64,000 bases of DNA from an uncultured Croceitalea sp. (GCA_947495075.1 CANLXH010000001.1:682001-746000), one strand, 5' to 3'. Positions 16,503 to 25,807 are shown, counted from the first letter of the stretch. The notes: a model not told the origin generated them from the letters alone. Numbers and translations are program-made.

Positions 16503-16523
16503 GCCTTTTACGACTATATAGGA

Positions 16524-17045
16524 ATGGAGAAAATAACTAAAATAGGCTTTGGAGGTGGTTGCCATTGGTGTACGGAAGCCGTTTTTCAATCGCTTAGAGG
16601 GGTATACAAAGTAGAACAAGGTTTTATAGCGCAGGAAGATAAGGACGGTTCTTTTTCCGAAGCGGTAATTGTAAGCTACAATGCGGAAGAAATACCCTTA
16701 AAAGTTCTGATTGAAGTTCATTTAAATACTCATAAGAGTACCTCTGCCCATTCTATGAGGACAAAATACCGTTCGGCTATTTATACTTTCAATGAGAGTA
16801 TGTTCAAGTCTACGGTATCATGTTTAGAGGAATTACAATCTGGTTTTGACCAAAAGCTTATTACCCAAGTTTATTCTTTTAAAGAATTTAAACACTCAAA
16901 AGAAGAATTCCATAACTACTTCTATTCAAACCCAGAGAAGCCATTTTGTAAAACCTATATTAAACCAAAACTAAAATTATTACTTAAAGAATTTGCCAAG
17001 CATGCTGATGCAAACAAAATTAATATGCATCATAAATTAATTTAA
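16524..17045 (+). CDS. msrA: MsrA-like peptide methionine sulfoxide reductase
   Basis: A 173-residue MsrA-fold protein. The active-site motif is GGCHWCTEAVF with candidate catalytic C13; most MsrA proteins have Phe in place of His14. The second signature is TKYRSAIYTF, but the usual HdPTTlNrQG stretch is reduced to HKSTSAHSM. These changes suggest a divergent subfamily. It would reduce methionine-S-sulfoxide in proteins using thioredoxin, which fits the trxB nearby only loosely. Its last 26 bases overlap the end of the convergent carboxypeptidase gene. Confidence 0.85.
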   Translation: MEKITKIGFGGGCHWCTEAVFQSLRGVYKVEQGFIAQEDKDGSFSEAVIVSYNAEEIPLKVLIEVHLNTHKSTSAHSMRTKYRSAIYTFNESMFKSTVSCLEELQSGFDQKLITQVYSFKEFKHSKEEFHNYFYSNPEKPFCKTYIKPKLKLLLKEFAKHADANKINMHHKLI

Positions 17046-18354
17046 GTGTTTTTTCTATTTGTATACGTACCTCTTTAGAGGGAATTCTAAAATGGTTATT
17101 CATAAAACTGAAGATAAAAGTCTTACCAGTTTTTGTTTTTAAATACCCGCATAGATTATAGGTATTACCCATAGAACCCGATTTGGCAAAAATAAAATGA
17201 TTGGTTGTTGAATTTAGGCTTTTTATTGTTCCGTTACTATCCCAAGCGGGAAGTATGGTAAACAAGCGTTGCCTATCTAGTTCACTATAAAGTTTGTGCA
17301 GTAGGCTAACCATAGATTCTGGCGTAAACAAATTATATCTAGAAAGTCCAGAACCATCTACCCATCGAGGTTCCTGTTTCAAATCCGAAAGATATTTTTC
17401 TAGTACATAATCCTTTGCAATATCAAAACTTAGAGTATCTGATAATGTAGAAGAAGCAACAAGCATCATTTGTTCTGCCAAGAAATTATCGCTTTCATAA
17501 AGCATTCTTTTATAGATAGAATCTGTAGCAATTCCATGTAGTACTTCATACGTTTTGTTATGTGGTTTTTTTGAAAGAAAGATTTCTTTTTTTAGCTTTT
17601 GTTGAAGCAAGCTTTTAGTGAGTTCATTACTTGTAATAAAAGGAATTTGTAGCGTATCTTTTAGAACCTGTGGTATGGTAAATTCATTTTTATATAATTC
17701 TCTTAGTTTATCTGGTTTGCCACGTTTTATGTATCTGATAAAATCATTTGGAGAAACATTAAGTTTACTCTTCTCCTGTATGGTTACAACATTTCCATAC
17801 AAGGGCATAGGGCCCAATTCTGGAGAAAAATAATATTGATAATCTTCCCAGGCCCAACCTGGTCTAAATTTTTCATCTTCAAAATTATTTAGATATAGTA
17901 CAATAGGCTTTGTAGTATTTCTTAAGAAGGATAATACCGTACTATCTTTAAAATACGGATGAAACCAAGAAGGGTCACCAGTGCCTTGTATATATAAAGA
18001 ATCAGTACTCTCAAAATACTTTAAGCTGGGCAACTTTTTTCCTAAAAGCTTATTAGCAGTGTAAAAAGTAAAAAGTTTAGCAGTACTAGCTGGGATAAAA
18101 TATTTATTGGAATTTTTAGCTATAATAGTATCTTTTGTTTCCGAATCAACCAACAAAAGGCCGGTAAACTGATTACTAAGTTGTTCATTCTCAAGTTCTA
18201 TTTGTATTTCTCTTTTAACCTTGTGTACTCTTGTCGAGGTACATGCCGTAAGTACCATGACAAAAACTGTAAATAGTGCTATTTTGAATATAACTAACTG
18301 GTTTAAAATAACTTGAAAAATGTACTTTATAGACTTTAACAACAATTTATCCAA
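17020..18354 (-). CDS. dacB: PBP4-type D-alanyl-D-alanine carboxypeptidase
   Basis: A 444-residue peptidase S13-like lipoprotein. The lipobox is VLTACTS (Cys near 38). Active-site motifs are S90-T-A-K93 in IPASTAKLF, the SxN motif in YESDNFLAEQ near 287, and K-S-G in FAKSGSMGNTYN near 390. It should cleave or crosslink peptidoglycan stem peptides in the periplasm. The N-terminus is uncertain: an in-frame TAA lies just upstream and no ATG precedes the lipoprotein signal, so I use the TTG at 18354; other TTG codons follow. The 3' end overlaps msrA by 26 bases. Confidence 0.88.
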   Translation of the reverse strand: MDKLLLKSIKYIFQVILNQLVIFKIALFTVFVMVLTACTSTRVHKVKREIQIELENEQLSNQFTGLLLVDSETKDTIIAKNSNKYFIPASTAKLFTFYTANKLLGKKLPSLKYFESTDSLYIQGTGDPSWFHPYFKDSTVLSFLRNTTKPIVLYLNNFEDEKFRPGWAWEDYQYYFSPELGPMPLYGNVVTIQEKSKLNVSPNDFIRYIKRGKPDKLRELYKNEFTIPQVLKDTLQIPFITSNELTKSLLQQKLKKEIFLSKKPHNKTYEVLHGIATDSIYKRMLYESDNFLAEQMMLVASSTLSDTLSFDIAKDYVLEKYLSDLKQEPRWVDGSGLSRYNLFTPESMVSLLHKLYSELDRQRLFTILPAWDSNGTIKSLNSTTNHFIFAKSGSMGNTYNLCGYLKTKTGKTFIFSFMNNHFRIPSKEVRIQIEKTLKLIYDAY

Positions 18355-18441
18355 TATTTAACTGTTATAATAATTCAAGATATACCTTTTATAGGTAACT
18401 TAGTACAGAACCTAATAACATAAATAATCATTTTTGACATT

Positions 18442-18639
18442 ATGGCTAGAGCTATGTTAGAATATACCAAGACTGTTTTGCAAAAAGTTAGTTTTGACGC
18501 GAGATTATTCGCAAAAGAAGTAAAAAAAGCTATCTCCATGTTATTACCACAGGAGATTGAAGAATTAAAAATCTGGTTAAAACAGTTTATAGATGATAAA
18601 CCAGAATTACATCACAGTTTACTATTGTTAAAAGCATAA
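18442..18639 (+). CDS. conserved small protein (65 residues)
   Basis: A 65-residue helical protein starting MARAMLEYTKTVLQKVSFDA with ISMLLPQEIEELKIWLKQFI further on. I recall near-identical short proteins in other Flavobacteriia, where they are unnamed. No signal peptide, no membrane segment, no cysteines. It stands alone with a strong terminator two bases after the stop. Function unknown. Confidence 0.82.
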   Translation: MARAMLEYTKTVLQKVSFDARLFAKEVKKAISMLLPQEIEELKIWLKQFIDDKPELHHSLLLLKA

Positions 18640-18641
18640 AT

Positions 18642-18667
18642 AAAGCCACCCAAACGGGTGGCTTTTT
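18642..18667 (+). terminator. terminator after the 65-residue gene
   Basis: Perfect 10-bp stem AAAGCCACCC (18642-18651) and GGGTGGCTTT (18656-18665) with a four-base loop and a run of T. Confidence 0.93.
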
Positions 18668-18717
18668 AATTCTATAGGCAATTTTCTATAATTTTTGCTT
18701 CTAAACTATAAATCAAA

Positions 18718-19103
18718 ATGAGGTACATCTGCCTATTTTTTGTACTATTTAATTTAAGTTGCTCTAAAAATAAGATTGAAGCAGTAGCGCTTTCAGGGAC
18801 CAATATTTTAGGAAAATGGTAACTTGAAGCTACCAAGATAAGCCCTGGAGGACCTGTGGATTGGTCTAGTGTTACCAAATGTTACTAAATGGGCCTATTC
18901 TTGAGTTTAAACCCAATGGTTTTATAGAAGTGGGTAATTCTAAAAATGGTCAGACGGGTATTTATAAAGCTGAAGAAAATGATATTTCAATACGCTTTTT
19001 GGAAACAAGTAATTACACAGGTTCTGTAGAAGAAGGTAAGCTTGTTTTAGGGTTTGTAGGCTGTATAGAAGAATGTTCTTTTCGTTACAGACGTATAAAC
19101 TAA
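18718..19103 (+). pseudogene. disrupted lipocalin-like lipoprotein gene
   Basis: An ATG at 18718 starts a lipoprotein signal (MRYICLFFVLFNLSCSKNK, Cys15). The frame then reads SGTNILGKW, a TAA at 18820-18822, and LEATKISPGGPVDWSSVT. The rest of the protein continues in another frame from about 18879: NGPILEFKPNGFIEVGNSKN, then KLVLGFVGCIEECSFRYRRI. The two interruptions are a nonsense codon where Gln (CAA) would give GKWQLEA, and a frameshift next to an imperfect 10-base tandem duplication (TTACCAAATG TTACTAAATG). The intact product would be a lipocalin-like lipoprotein of about 125 residues. Two independent lesions make true decay likely. Confidence 0.8.
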
Positions 19104-19108
19104 TATCC

Positions 19109-20047
19109 TTATTTGTTTAACGGGCTTATGATTTTCACATCTTGAAAAGTAATAGCGCCACGAACAATAGAGGCAATTACATCTTTTAATGCTTCGGTTA
19201 TTTGAATCTTTAATTCACTTTTATGATATATCAAACTAATTTCACGGGCAGGGGATGGTTTTTTAAAATGCTTTAGATTTTGTTTCTTTTTATCGTCGAG
19301 CTCCAAAGTGTTTAAATAGGGAAGAAGCGTCATACCCATACCCTCGTTAGAAAGGTTGACCAAAGTCTCAAAACTCCCACTTTCAATTTGAAAATGATCT
19401 GTAGTTTTATTTTTTGGCGATTTACAAAGATTTATGACCCCATCTCTAAAGCAATGCCCGTCTTGGAGCAGTAGCACGTCATTTATTTCCAAATCATCCG
19501 TAGCTAGTTCTTTTGAACTGGAAAGGCGATGATTAGGCGGTATGTAACCCACAAAAGGCTCATAATACAATGGTCTTTCCTTAATAAATTCTATCTCTAA
19601 CGGAGTAGCGGCTATTGCCGCATCTATATGCCCGTCTTGAATATTTCTAATTAGAGTATCTGTAGCTTGTTCCTTTATAATTAGATTTACTTTTGGATAT
19701 TTTTTAATAAAAGTAGGCAGAAACATAGGAAGTAAAGTAGGCATTACTGTAGGGATTATGCCTAGGGTAAAGTCACCGCCTATAAAACCTTTGTCCTGAT
19801 CAACAATGTCTTTAATACGTTCTGCTTCCGCAACAATATTTTTGGCCTGAGCTACTATTTTCTTTCCTACTTCGGTAATAGCGATAGGTTTTTTACTTCT
19901 ATCAAAAAGTAATACATCCAGTTCATCTTCCAACTTTTGTACTTGCATACTTAAAGTTGGTTGGGTAACAAAGCTCTTTTGTGCCGCAAGTGTAAAATTT
20001 TGATATTCAGCAACTGCTAAAACATATTGTAATTGGGTAATAGTCAT
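19109..20047 (-). CDS. oxyR: OxyR-type LysR regulator
   Basis: A 312-residue LysR-family regulator. The N-terminal helix-turn-helix reads MTITQLQYVLAVAEYQNFTL and STQPTLSMQ-like text. The effector domain contains DGHCFRDGVINLC, with two cysteines about nine residues apart near residues 197-206, matching the peroxide-sensing pair of OxyR. It is expected to activate catalase, peroxiredoxin and related genes on oxidation by hydrogen peroxide. No obvious target gene adjoins it; sodC, msrA and trxB lie elsewhere in the window. Confidence 0.93.
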   Translation of the reverse strand: MTITQLQYVLAVAEYQNFTLAAQKSFVTQPTLSMQVQKLEDELDVLLFDRSKKPIAITEVGKKIVAQAKNIVAEAERIKDIVDQDKGFIGGDFTLGIIPTVMPTLLPMFLPTFIKKYPKVNLIIKEQATDTLIRNIQDGHIDAAIAATPLEIEFIKERPLYYEPFVGYIPPNHRLSSSKELATDDLEINDVLLLQDGHCFRDGVINLCKSPKNKTTDHFQIESGSFETLVNLSNEGMGMTLLPYLNTLELDDKKKQNLKHFKKPSPAREISLIYHKSELKIQITEALKDVIASIVRGAITFQDVKIISPLNK

Positions 20048-20263
20048 CAGCTATAACTTTAAAGAATAAAAATACAAAAAACTATCAGTAAAACTTATGA
20101 TAAATATCAATTATATCTTATGACTCGTTATGTAAAGAGATAAAAATAATAAACTTAAATAGTAAAGGTTTAATGCACAATAGCACTAAAGGAGAATGTT
20201 TTTTGTGAGAATTAATTTTATTCCAAATTCAAATACGTTCTAACAGTAAAAAAGTATAAAACA

Positions 20264-20291
20264 AAAAACCCAACAAATTTGCTGGGTTTTT
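20264..20291 (-). terminator. terminator after the DUF2141 gene
   Basis: Stem AAAAACCCA (20264-20272) and TGGGTTTTT (20283-20291), preceded by an A run that becomes a T run on the minus strand. It is 22 bases after the stop at 20314. Confidence 0.82.
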
Positions 20292-20313
20292 CTTGATTGA
20301 TGAATAGTTTATA

Positions 20314-20733
20314 CTAGAATCTTATCGCTAGATTTAAGTCTTTGTTTGCTACTTCAAATTTTGAATCTGTAAAAGATGGTGGCCCCATTGCCATGACATT
20401 ACCAGAAACTCCATAGCTTTCTTTAGGCATTCCGTTAGCTTCAAAATCCATTCTTTTATTGTCATTTTCATCGTGTAATACCATAACAGCATATGTGCCA
20501 GGGGTAATATCTTTAAAAGTGACTGTTACAGCTCCTTTTACAGCTTTTTCTTGTAAATCGATTACGCCTGGACCTTTCATAAAAGTTTCGTTGTTATGGA
20601 GAGAAATTAATACGTTCCCATTATCGTTTAAAACATTTTCAACAGTAACCGTTACAGTTACTTTTTCTTCTTCTTGTGCTTGTGTAGTGAAAGCAATTAA
20701 AAATATTCCCAAAGCAAACCCTAGATTTTTCAT
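20314..20733 (-). CDS. exported DUF2141 protein
   Basis: A 139-residue protein with a signal peptide (about 1-19, ends TQAQ). The mature part is one immunoglobulin-like beta domain with the DUF2141 pattern VTVTVENVLNDNGNVLISLH and YAVMVLHDENDNKRMDFEAN, followed by GMPKESYGVSGN. Acidic DENDNKRMD may bind calcium. The family is secreted and uncharacterised. It appears to be transcribed alone. Confidence 0.92.
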   Translation of the reverse strand: MKNLGFALGIFLIAFTTQAQEEEKVTVTVTVENVLNDNGNVLISLHNNETFMKGPGVIDLQEKAVKGAVTVTFKDITPGTYAVMVLHDENDNKRMDFEANGMPKESYGVSGNVMAMGPPSFTDSKFEVANKDLNLAIRF

Positions 20734-20982
20734 TTTGTTTTATTTTGATTGTTAATGATGGCTCAAAGTTGCAGTAAGGCTATTGGATTTTATAATTGAT
20801 CTTACTCAATTGTAGATAATCTTATCTGAATTGTAATAGGGATTCATTTTGCCATCTTTTTAAAGGCTTATTGTTATGAAGTGTACATTTTTATCAAAGT
20901 TTCCTCTTGTAATTTGGATACTTTGGTTTATACCCTAAAGACAATCTCCATTTAATAATAAATTCAAGTCATTTTGTCCCTA

Positions 20983-21465
20983 TTAAAAAGTAAGTGCCAT
21001 TTGTACATCTGACCTTTCATAAGGAGTTGCTACTCCTTCGATTTTTTTAAATCCCAGTTTTTCATACAAGCGTATTGCTGGGATTAATGAGTGATGAGTT
21101 TCTAAAAATAGATTTTTGGCACCTAATTCTTTTGCCTTTTTAATTATAGTAGTACCAAGTATATGACCTATGCCTTTTCCATGTGCTTCTGGTGAAACAC
21201 CCATTTTAGAAAGCTCATAATCATAGCCTGTATTTTGCATCTTAATGAGCGCACAGACACCCACAGGCTTATTGTTTTGTAAAGCTATTGCAATGTACCC
21301 CCCAGTATCTAAAATATAACTTTTTGGATTGTCAAGTAATTTGTAGTCGGCTTCTTCCATTTTAAAGTAGAGTTCAATCCACCATTGATTCAATTTTTTG
21401 AATGCTTTGGAGTATTTCTCTTCAAACGGAACAATAGTAATATGTTCTGAATTTAATGAGCCCAA
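20983..21465 (-). CDS. GNAT-family N-acetyltransferase
   Basis: A 160-residue acetyltransferase. The acetyl-CoA binding motif A is ELSKMGVSPEAHGKGIGHIL near residues 83-103, and the C-terminal LYEKLGFKKIEG is usual. The frame opens with a TTG at 21465 (MGSLNSEHITIVPFEE); the next Met is at residue 37, too late for a complete domain, so TTG seems to be used. It starts four bases after the stop of the membrane-protein gene, in a three-gene unit with the PaiB-like protein. Substrate unknown. Confidence 0.88.
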   Translation of the reverse strand: MGSLNSEHITIVPFEEKYSKAFKKLNQWWIELYFKMEEADYKLLDNPKSYILDTGGYIAIALQNNKPVGVCALIKMQNTGYDYELSKMGVSPEAHGKGIGHILGTTIIKKAKELGAKNLFLETHHSLIPAIRLYEKLGFKKIEGVATPYERSDVQMALTF

Positions 21466-21468
21466 ATT

Positions 21469-21843
21469 TTAGGAAGATAATAGATTGCGTTTACTTACTA
21501 TTTCTACCAGCCAATAAATTAATTGCCCTATTCCACTAACAAATACGAATAGTAAAATCCAGACTATTAATAAGTTGTTTTCTTTTAGGTTGGGATTTTG
21601 CACGGCGTGGACAATGTAGAAAATAAGACTGCCAAAAGAAATTAAGATGGTCAAAACAATAAAGGCAAAAAACCACACAACATTTCCAAGGATTAAAGAA
21701 GCAGAAGTATTTCCGTTTGCTTCAAAGTCATCGATATTTGAAAATATGGAGAAAATGAATAAAAAGTAAACTATAAAAAATCCAAAGAACACTATGATAG
21801 GGGCCAAGGCAAAAAAAGCTTGCCAGAATTTATTGTTTAACAT
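21469..21843 (-). CDS. small membrane protein, unrecognised
   Basis: A 124-residue protein with three strongly hydrophobic segments (about 6-34, 47-78 and 90-118) and short polar links containing DDFEANGNTS and NPNLKENN. I do not recognise a family with confidence. It lies between the PaiB-like gene (11-base gap) and the GNAT gene (4-base gap) and is probably cotranscribed with both. Confidence 0.78.
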   Translation of the reverse strand: MLNNKFWQAFFALAPIIVFFGFFIVYFLFIFSIFSNIDDFEANGNTSASLILGNVVWFFAFIVLTILISFGSLIFYIVHAVQNPNLKENNLLIVWILLFVFVSGIGQLIYWLVEIVSKRNLLSS

Positions 21844-21854
21844 AATTACTTAGT

Positions 21855-22463
21855 TTAAGTTGATTGTTTCTTTATATGTCTTGCAATTTCTTTAGATGTT
21901 ACATCTCCTTTATTTAAGTTCTTAATTATCTCAGCATGGTCTTTCGGTCTTGTTTGGGAAAGTTTAAAGGCGGCCTGTATGTCTGTTACCTCAATCTTAA
22001 ATCCCACAACACCCTTTACCTGCCGTAATGTCTTTGCAGACATATCATTCAGAGATATAGGATTTTTAGAGCTTTTCTCATGTTTGTTAACCAACTTATG
22101 GAGAGAATCCATTACCGCTTCCTCACTAAGAATAGTTAATTTACCATATACATGTACAGCGATATAATCCCAAGTTGGTACTTCTTCCTCTTTATACCAA
22201 GAAGAAGAAATATAGGAATGTGGTCCATTAAAAATGCATAATACCTTAGGCTCTTTTTCAAACTCTTTCCACTGGGGATTAGCTCTTGAAATATGACTTA
22301 CCAGAATGTCTTTTCCATTTTCATCAATGTCTAGTTCTAGAGGAATATGAGTTGCCCAAGGCTTTCCATCTACCTGATTAATTAGAATTCCAAAGCTATT
22401 CTCTTTAATAAATTTCTTAACCTCTTCTAGGTTTTCATTTTTATAATAATGAGGAATATACAT
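21855..22463 (-). CDS. PaiB-like FMN-binding protein
   Basis: A 202-residue protein of the FMN_bind_2 / PaiB family. Typical text is MYIPHYYKNENLEEVKKFI, GKPWATHIPLEL, SHISRANPQWKEF, FNGPHSYISSSWY and VPTWDYIAVHVYGK. It adopts a split-barrel flavin-binding fold. Bacillus PaiB was described as a repressor of sporulation genes, but most homologues probably act as flavin-dependent enzymes or sensors. In Bacillus it is paired with the acetyltransferase PaiA, and here too a GNAT gene follows two genes downstream. Confidence 0.92.
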   Translation of the reverse strand: MYIPHYYKNENLEEVKKFIKENSFGILINQVDGKPWATHIPLELDIDENGKDILVSHISRANPQWKEFEKEPKVLCIFNGPHSYISSSWYKEEEVPTWDYIAVHVYGKLTILSEEAVMDSLHKLVNKHEKSSKNPISLNDMSAKTLRQVKGVVGFKIEVTDIQAAFKLSQTRPKDHAEIIKNLNKGDVTSKEIARHIKKQST

Positions 22464-22499
22464 AGCTGCTTAAACTCTCTACATTTTAAAATTCTACTA

Positions 22500-25400
22500 T
22501 TAGTTTTTTGTTTTAACTGGATATGGAGCTCTTTTTATTTGTTTAAGTGGATTCTCCTTAAGCTGTTTCATTGCAATTTCGATTGCCTTTTCTAATTGTG
22601 GATCTTGCCCTTTAATAACTAGTTCTGGTAATTGTTCAACTTCTACATCTGGTGGTACACCTTCATTTTCTACCCTAAATCCATTTTCTGTGTAAAAAGC
22701 TACGTTTGGCGCAGTTACAATTCCGCCATCAATAAATTCTGGATAACCTAAGACACCAACAAGTCCACCCCAGGTTCGCTTACCTACGATTGTTCCCAAT
22801 TTAAACTTTTTGAACATCCAAGGAAGGTAGTCACCGCCAGATCCGGCAGTTTCATCTACTATCATGACTTTTGGACCTTGAATAGATGCACTAGGGGATT
22901 TTAAATCTTTTCCATATCTAAAGTTCCAATATGCTTGTTCCGGGCGTTTAAGAATGTCTATGTAGTAATCTGCTAATGAGCCTCCTCCATTAAAGCGTTC
23001 ATCTATAATTATTGCTTTTTTATTCGCTTGAGGATAGAAATAGCGTTTAAAATATTCAAATCCGGCAACAGAAGTATTTGGTACATAAACATAGGCTACA
23101 TCGCCATTAGTAGCTTCATGTACTTTCTTCATATTACCTTCTACCCAATCTCTATTTCTGATAGCCCATTCTGTTCGTAATGGAGTTACTTTAAATGTCT
23201 TTGAACTAGAACCATTGGAATTTTTGCTTATCGTTATATCTACTAGTTTGTTTGCTGTGTTCTCAAAAAAGCTATAGAGATTATCCGAGCCAGATACATT
23301 TTTTCCATTAACTGATATGATATAATCTCCTTCTGAAATATCAATGCCGGGTTCCGTAAGTGGAGACCTTAATTCTGGAGTCCAATTTAGTCCACCGTAA
23401 ATTTTCTTTATTTGGTAACGATTGTTTTTTACAACATAATCGGCTCCAAGAAGACCGCCAGAGATACGTTCTGGATTATTAAGTGCATCTCCATCGCTAT
23501 TGAAACGGTGATGCCCGACAGCTAATTCACTAAACATCCACCGCATCACACGATACAAATCATCTTTGCAAGAAGCATGAGCAATTAATGGTTCATATTT
23601 TAGCTTCATGGCGTCCCAATCAACACCATGCATTCCAGGATCGTAAAAATAGTCTCGATTAACTCTCCAAGCTTCATTAAATATATTCTTCCACTCGTCT
23701 CTAGGGTTAATTTTTACAGATACACCATTTAGGTTAATAGGTGCTTCTTTTGATTTAGTTCCTACATCTGAAACATACCAAGAACCATTTGCCTGGTATA
23801 GCATTTTTTTACCACCATCAGCAATTTTATACTGATTTAATTCCATGAGTTCTTCGGCTTCTTTCTTTTCAAAAGTAAACTTGAATAGTTTGGATTTTCT
23901 GGAGTGAAAAGAGGAAGCCGCGTAATACAGTTCTCCTTCTTTTATAGAAGATAAATCATCATAAACTCCAGCTTCAATAGGTAAAGCCAACATTCTATTT
24001 TGAATACCACTCCAATCTATTTTTAAAAGCTTTTCGCTGCTTTTGCCATCCTTTTTTGATGCTCCATCAGCAGATTCTTTTTCCTCTTCTGTTCCTTTTT
24101 CCTCATCATTATCCTTCTTTAAGGGGGAAATCACATCTTTTTGAAGTGTAATTACATAGATAGAATTGGTTAATTCTTTATCAATATTGGATTGGTCAAA
24201 CCAGTTTACTAATGGACCAGCATCTGTGGAGGCAGTAAGATATACATACTTTCCGCTAGGGTCAAAAGTTGGTTGCGTTACATTAGAAAGACCATCTGTA
24301 AGTTCATAAGACTTATTTTCAGTTAGAGAATATAGAAAGGCTTTCTCAAAATTTGTGTCTATTATTTTAGTGTAAGCTATCCAGTTAGAATCAAAAGACC
24401 AATCACTAAATAAATCACGCATATCACCAGGGAAAAACATATCATCCTGTGCAATCTTTGTTATCTTTTGAGTAGCAATATCTGTAACATATAAATTACG
24501 TCCATTATCTACGTAGCTTACCTTTTTACTATCTGGTGACCAATGAATATTAGAGTAAAACCCAGTACCATTTAAAGTGATTTTTTTAACGCCCTTAGAG
24601 GATATGTTTTGAATGTGCATCGCATATTCTCCCGAAGCATCAGAGAAATAAGCTACCTGCTTACCATCTGGTGACCAATTTGGAAATTTTTCATGAACTC
24701 CAGTTGTAGCTGTCATATTATTTTGATCTCCTTTTTTAGCGGGAATAGTAATAATATCACCCCTAAAATCTAAAGCTACTCTAGCACCAGAAGGAGATAT
24801 GCTAGCTGATCTTGCATAGCGTTCTCCTGATACGTATCGTTCTCTTAAGCCTAATAAATCGGTAGTAATAGTTAAACTTAATTTTTTATCATTACCCGAG
24901 TTCATATCATAAATATGCAGTATACCTGCATTTTCATAGATTATAGAATTTTTATGTGATTTTATGTTTGTCACAGGAAAGTCCTTATAATCAGTATGTT
25001 TTGTTACTTTTTTTGAAGTTGTATTGTAGCTATAGAGGTTGAACTCGCCATCACGGTCGCTTCTAAAAAATACGCTTTCATCAATCCATTGTGGTTGTGT
25101 GTCATTACTACCATCTTGAGGTTTTGGTATTTCAGTTACTTTATGATTAGCTGTGTTATAAACCCAAATACGTGAAATCCTACCACCGCGATAATGCTTC
25201 CATTGGGTAAAAGCGTCAAAAATAGGAGTATAGGCTATGTGTTGACTATCGTCTGAATAAGAAGCCCAAAATGCATTAGGAATATCTAATTGAGTGGTTG
25301 TACCACCATTAATAGAAACTGTATATAATTGAAAATAGCGATTGGTATGTGAATTACGTCTAGATGCAAAGAGTATATTTTTACCATCTGGAGTAAAATC

Positions 25401-25757
25401 GCGTACCAAATCATTATAGGGATGCCATGTTAGGCGTTTTGGAACGCCACCAGCTGTTGGAACAATAAAAACATCAGAATTACCGTCATATTCAGCGTTA
25501 AACGCAATCATAGAACCATCGGGTGAAAAGATAGGACTAGATTCCACTCCTTCATCAATAGTTAATCTTTTAGGATTTGAACCATCTCTATTAGCAACCC
25601 ACAGGTCTTGTGCGTAAACAAAAGCAATATGATTATCGCTTAAAGCAGGTTGATGCATTAGTTTTGTTTCACTTTGTGCATACCCTGTAGTACCTAACAG
25701 TAAAGTGGTAATATAAAAGGTTAGAATTGCAAAGATGTTTGATGTTTGTTGTTTCAT
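22500..25757 (-). CDS. tricorn-type S41 protease
   Basis: A 1085-residue exported protein. Signal peptide about 1-27. Residues about 35-530 form TolB/WD40-like propeller blades (repeated PDG-x-x-I/V-AF motifs such as FSPDGSMIAF). A Lys/Glu-rich linker follows (about 545-575), then a tricorn core domain, a PDZ domain around 790-880 (GDYIISVNGKNV) and the S41 peptidase domain. The nucleophile is probably Ser near 968 in DETAGSGGDYLPW. It likely trims oligopeptides in the periplasm. The order matches tricorn protease homologues of Bacteroidota. Confidence 0.95.
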   Translation of the reverse strand: MKQQTSNIFAILTFYITTLLLGTTGYAQSETKLMHQPALSDNHIAFVYAQDLWVANRDGSNPKRLTIDEGVESSPIFSPDGSMIAFNAEYDGNSDVFIVPTAGGVPKRLTWHPYNDLVRDFTPDGKNILFASRRNSHTNRYFQLYTVSINGGTTTQLDIPNAFWASYSDDSQHIAYTPIFDAFTQWKHYRGGRISRIWVYNTANHKVTEIPKPQDGSNDTQPQWIDESVFFRSDRDGEFNLYSYNTTSKKVTKHTDYKDFPVTNIKSHKNSIIYENAGILHIYDMNSGNDKKLSLTITTDLLGLRERYVSGERYARSASISPSGARVALDFRGDIITIPAKKGDQNNMTATTGVHEKFPNWSPDGKQVAYFSDASGEYAMHIQNISSKGVKKITLNGTGFYSNIHWSPDSKKVSYVDNGRNLYVTDIATQKITKIAQDDMFFPGDMRDLFSDWSFDSNWIAYTKIIDTNFEKAFLYSLTENKSYELTDGLSNVTQPTFDPSGKYVYLTASTDAGPLVNWFDQSNIDKELTNSIYVITLQKDVISPLKKDNDEEKGTEEEKESADGASKKDGKSSEKLLKIDWSGIQNRMLALPIEAGVYDDLSSIKEGELYYAASSFHSRKSKLFKFTFEKKEAEELMELNQYKIADGGKKMLYQANGSWYVSDVGTKSKEAPINLNGVSVKINPRDEWKNIFNEAWRVNRDYFYDPGMHGVDWDAMKLKYEPLIAHASCKDDLYRVMRWMFSELAVGHHRFNSDGDALNNPERISGGLLGADYVVKNNRYQIKKIYGGLNWTPELRSPLTEPGIDISEGDYIISVNGKNVSGSDNLYSFFENTANKLVDITISKNSNGSSSKTFKVTPLRTEWAIRNRDWVEGNMKKVHEATNGDVAYVYVPNTSVAGFEYFKRYFYPQANKKAIIIDERFNGGGSLADYYIDILKRPEQAYWNFRYGKDLKSPSASIQGPKVMIVDETAGSGGDYLPWMFKKFKLGTIVGKRTWGGLVGVLGYPEFIDGGIVTAPNVAFYTENGFRVENEGVPPDVEVEQLPELVIKGQDPQLEKAIEIAMKQLKENPLKQIKRAPYPVKTKN

Positions 25758-25807
25758 TTTATTGGTAATTAGTTGGATGTTTTAATTGATTGCTTGAAAA
25801 TAAGAAT

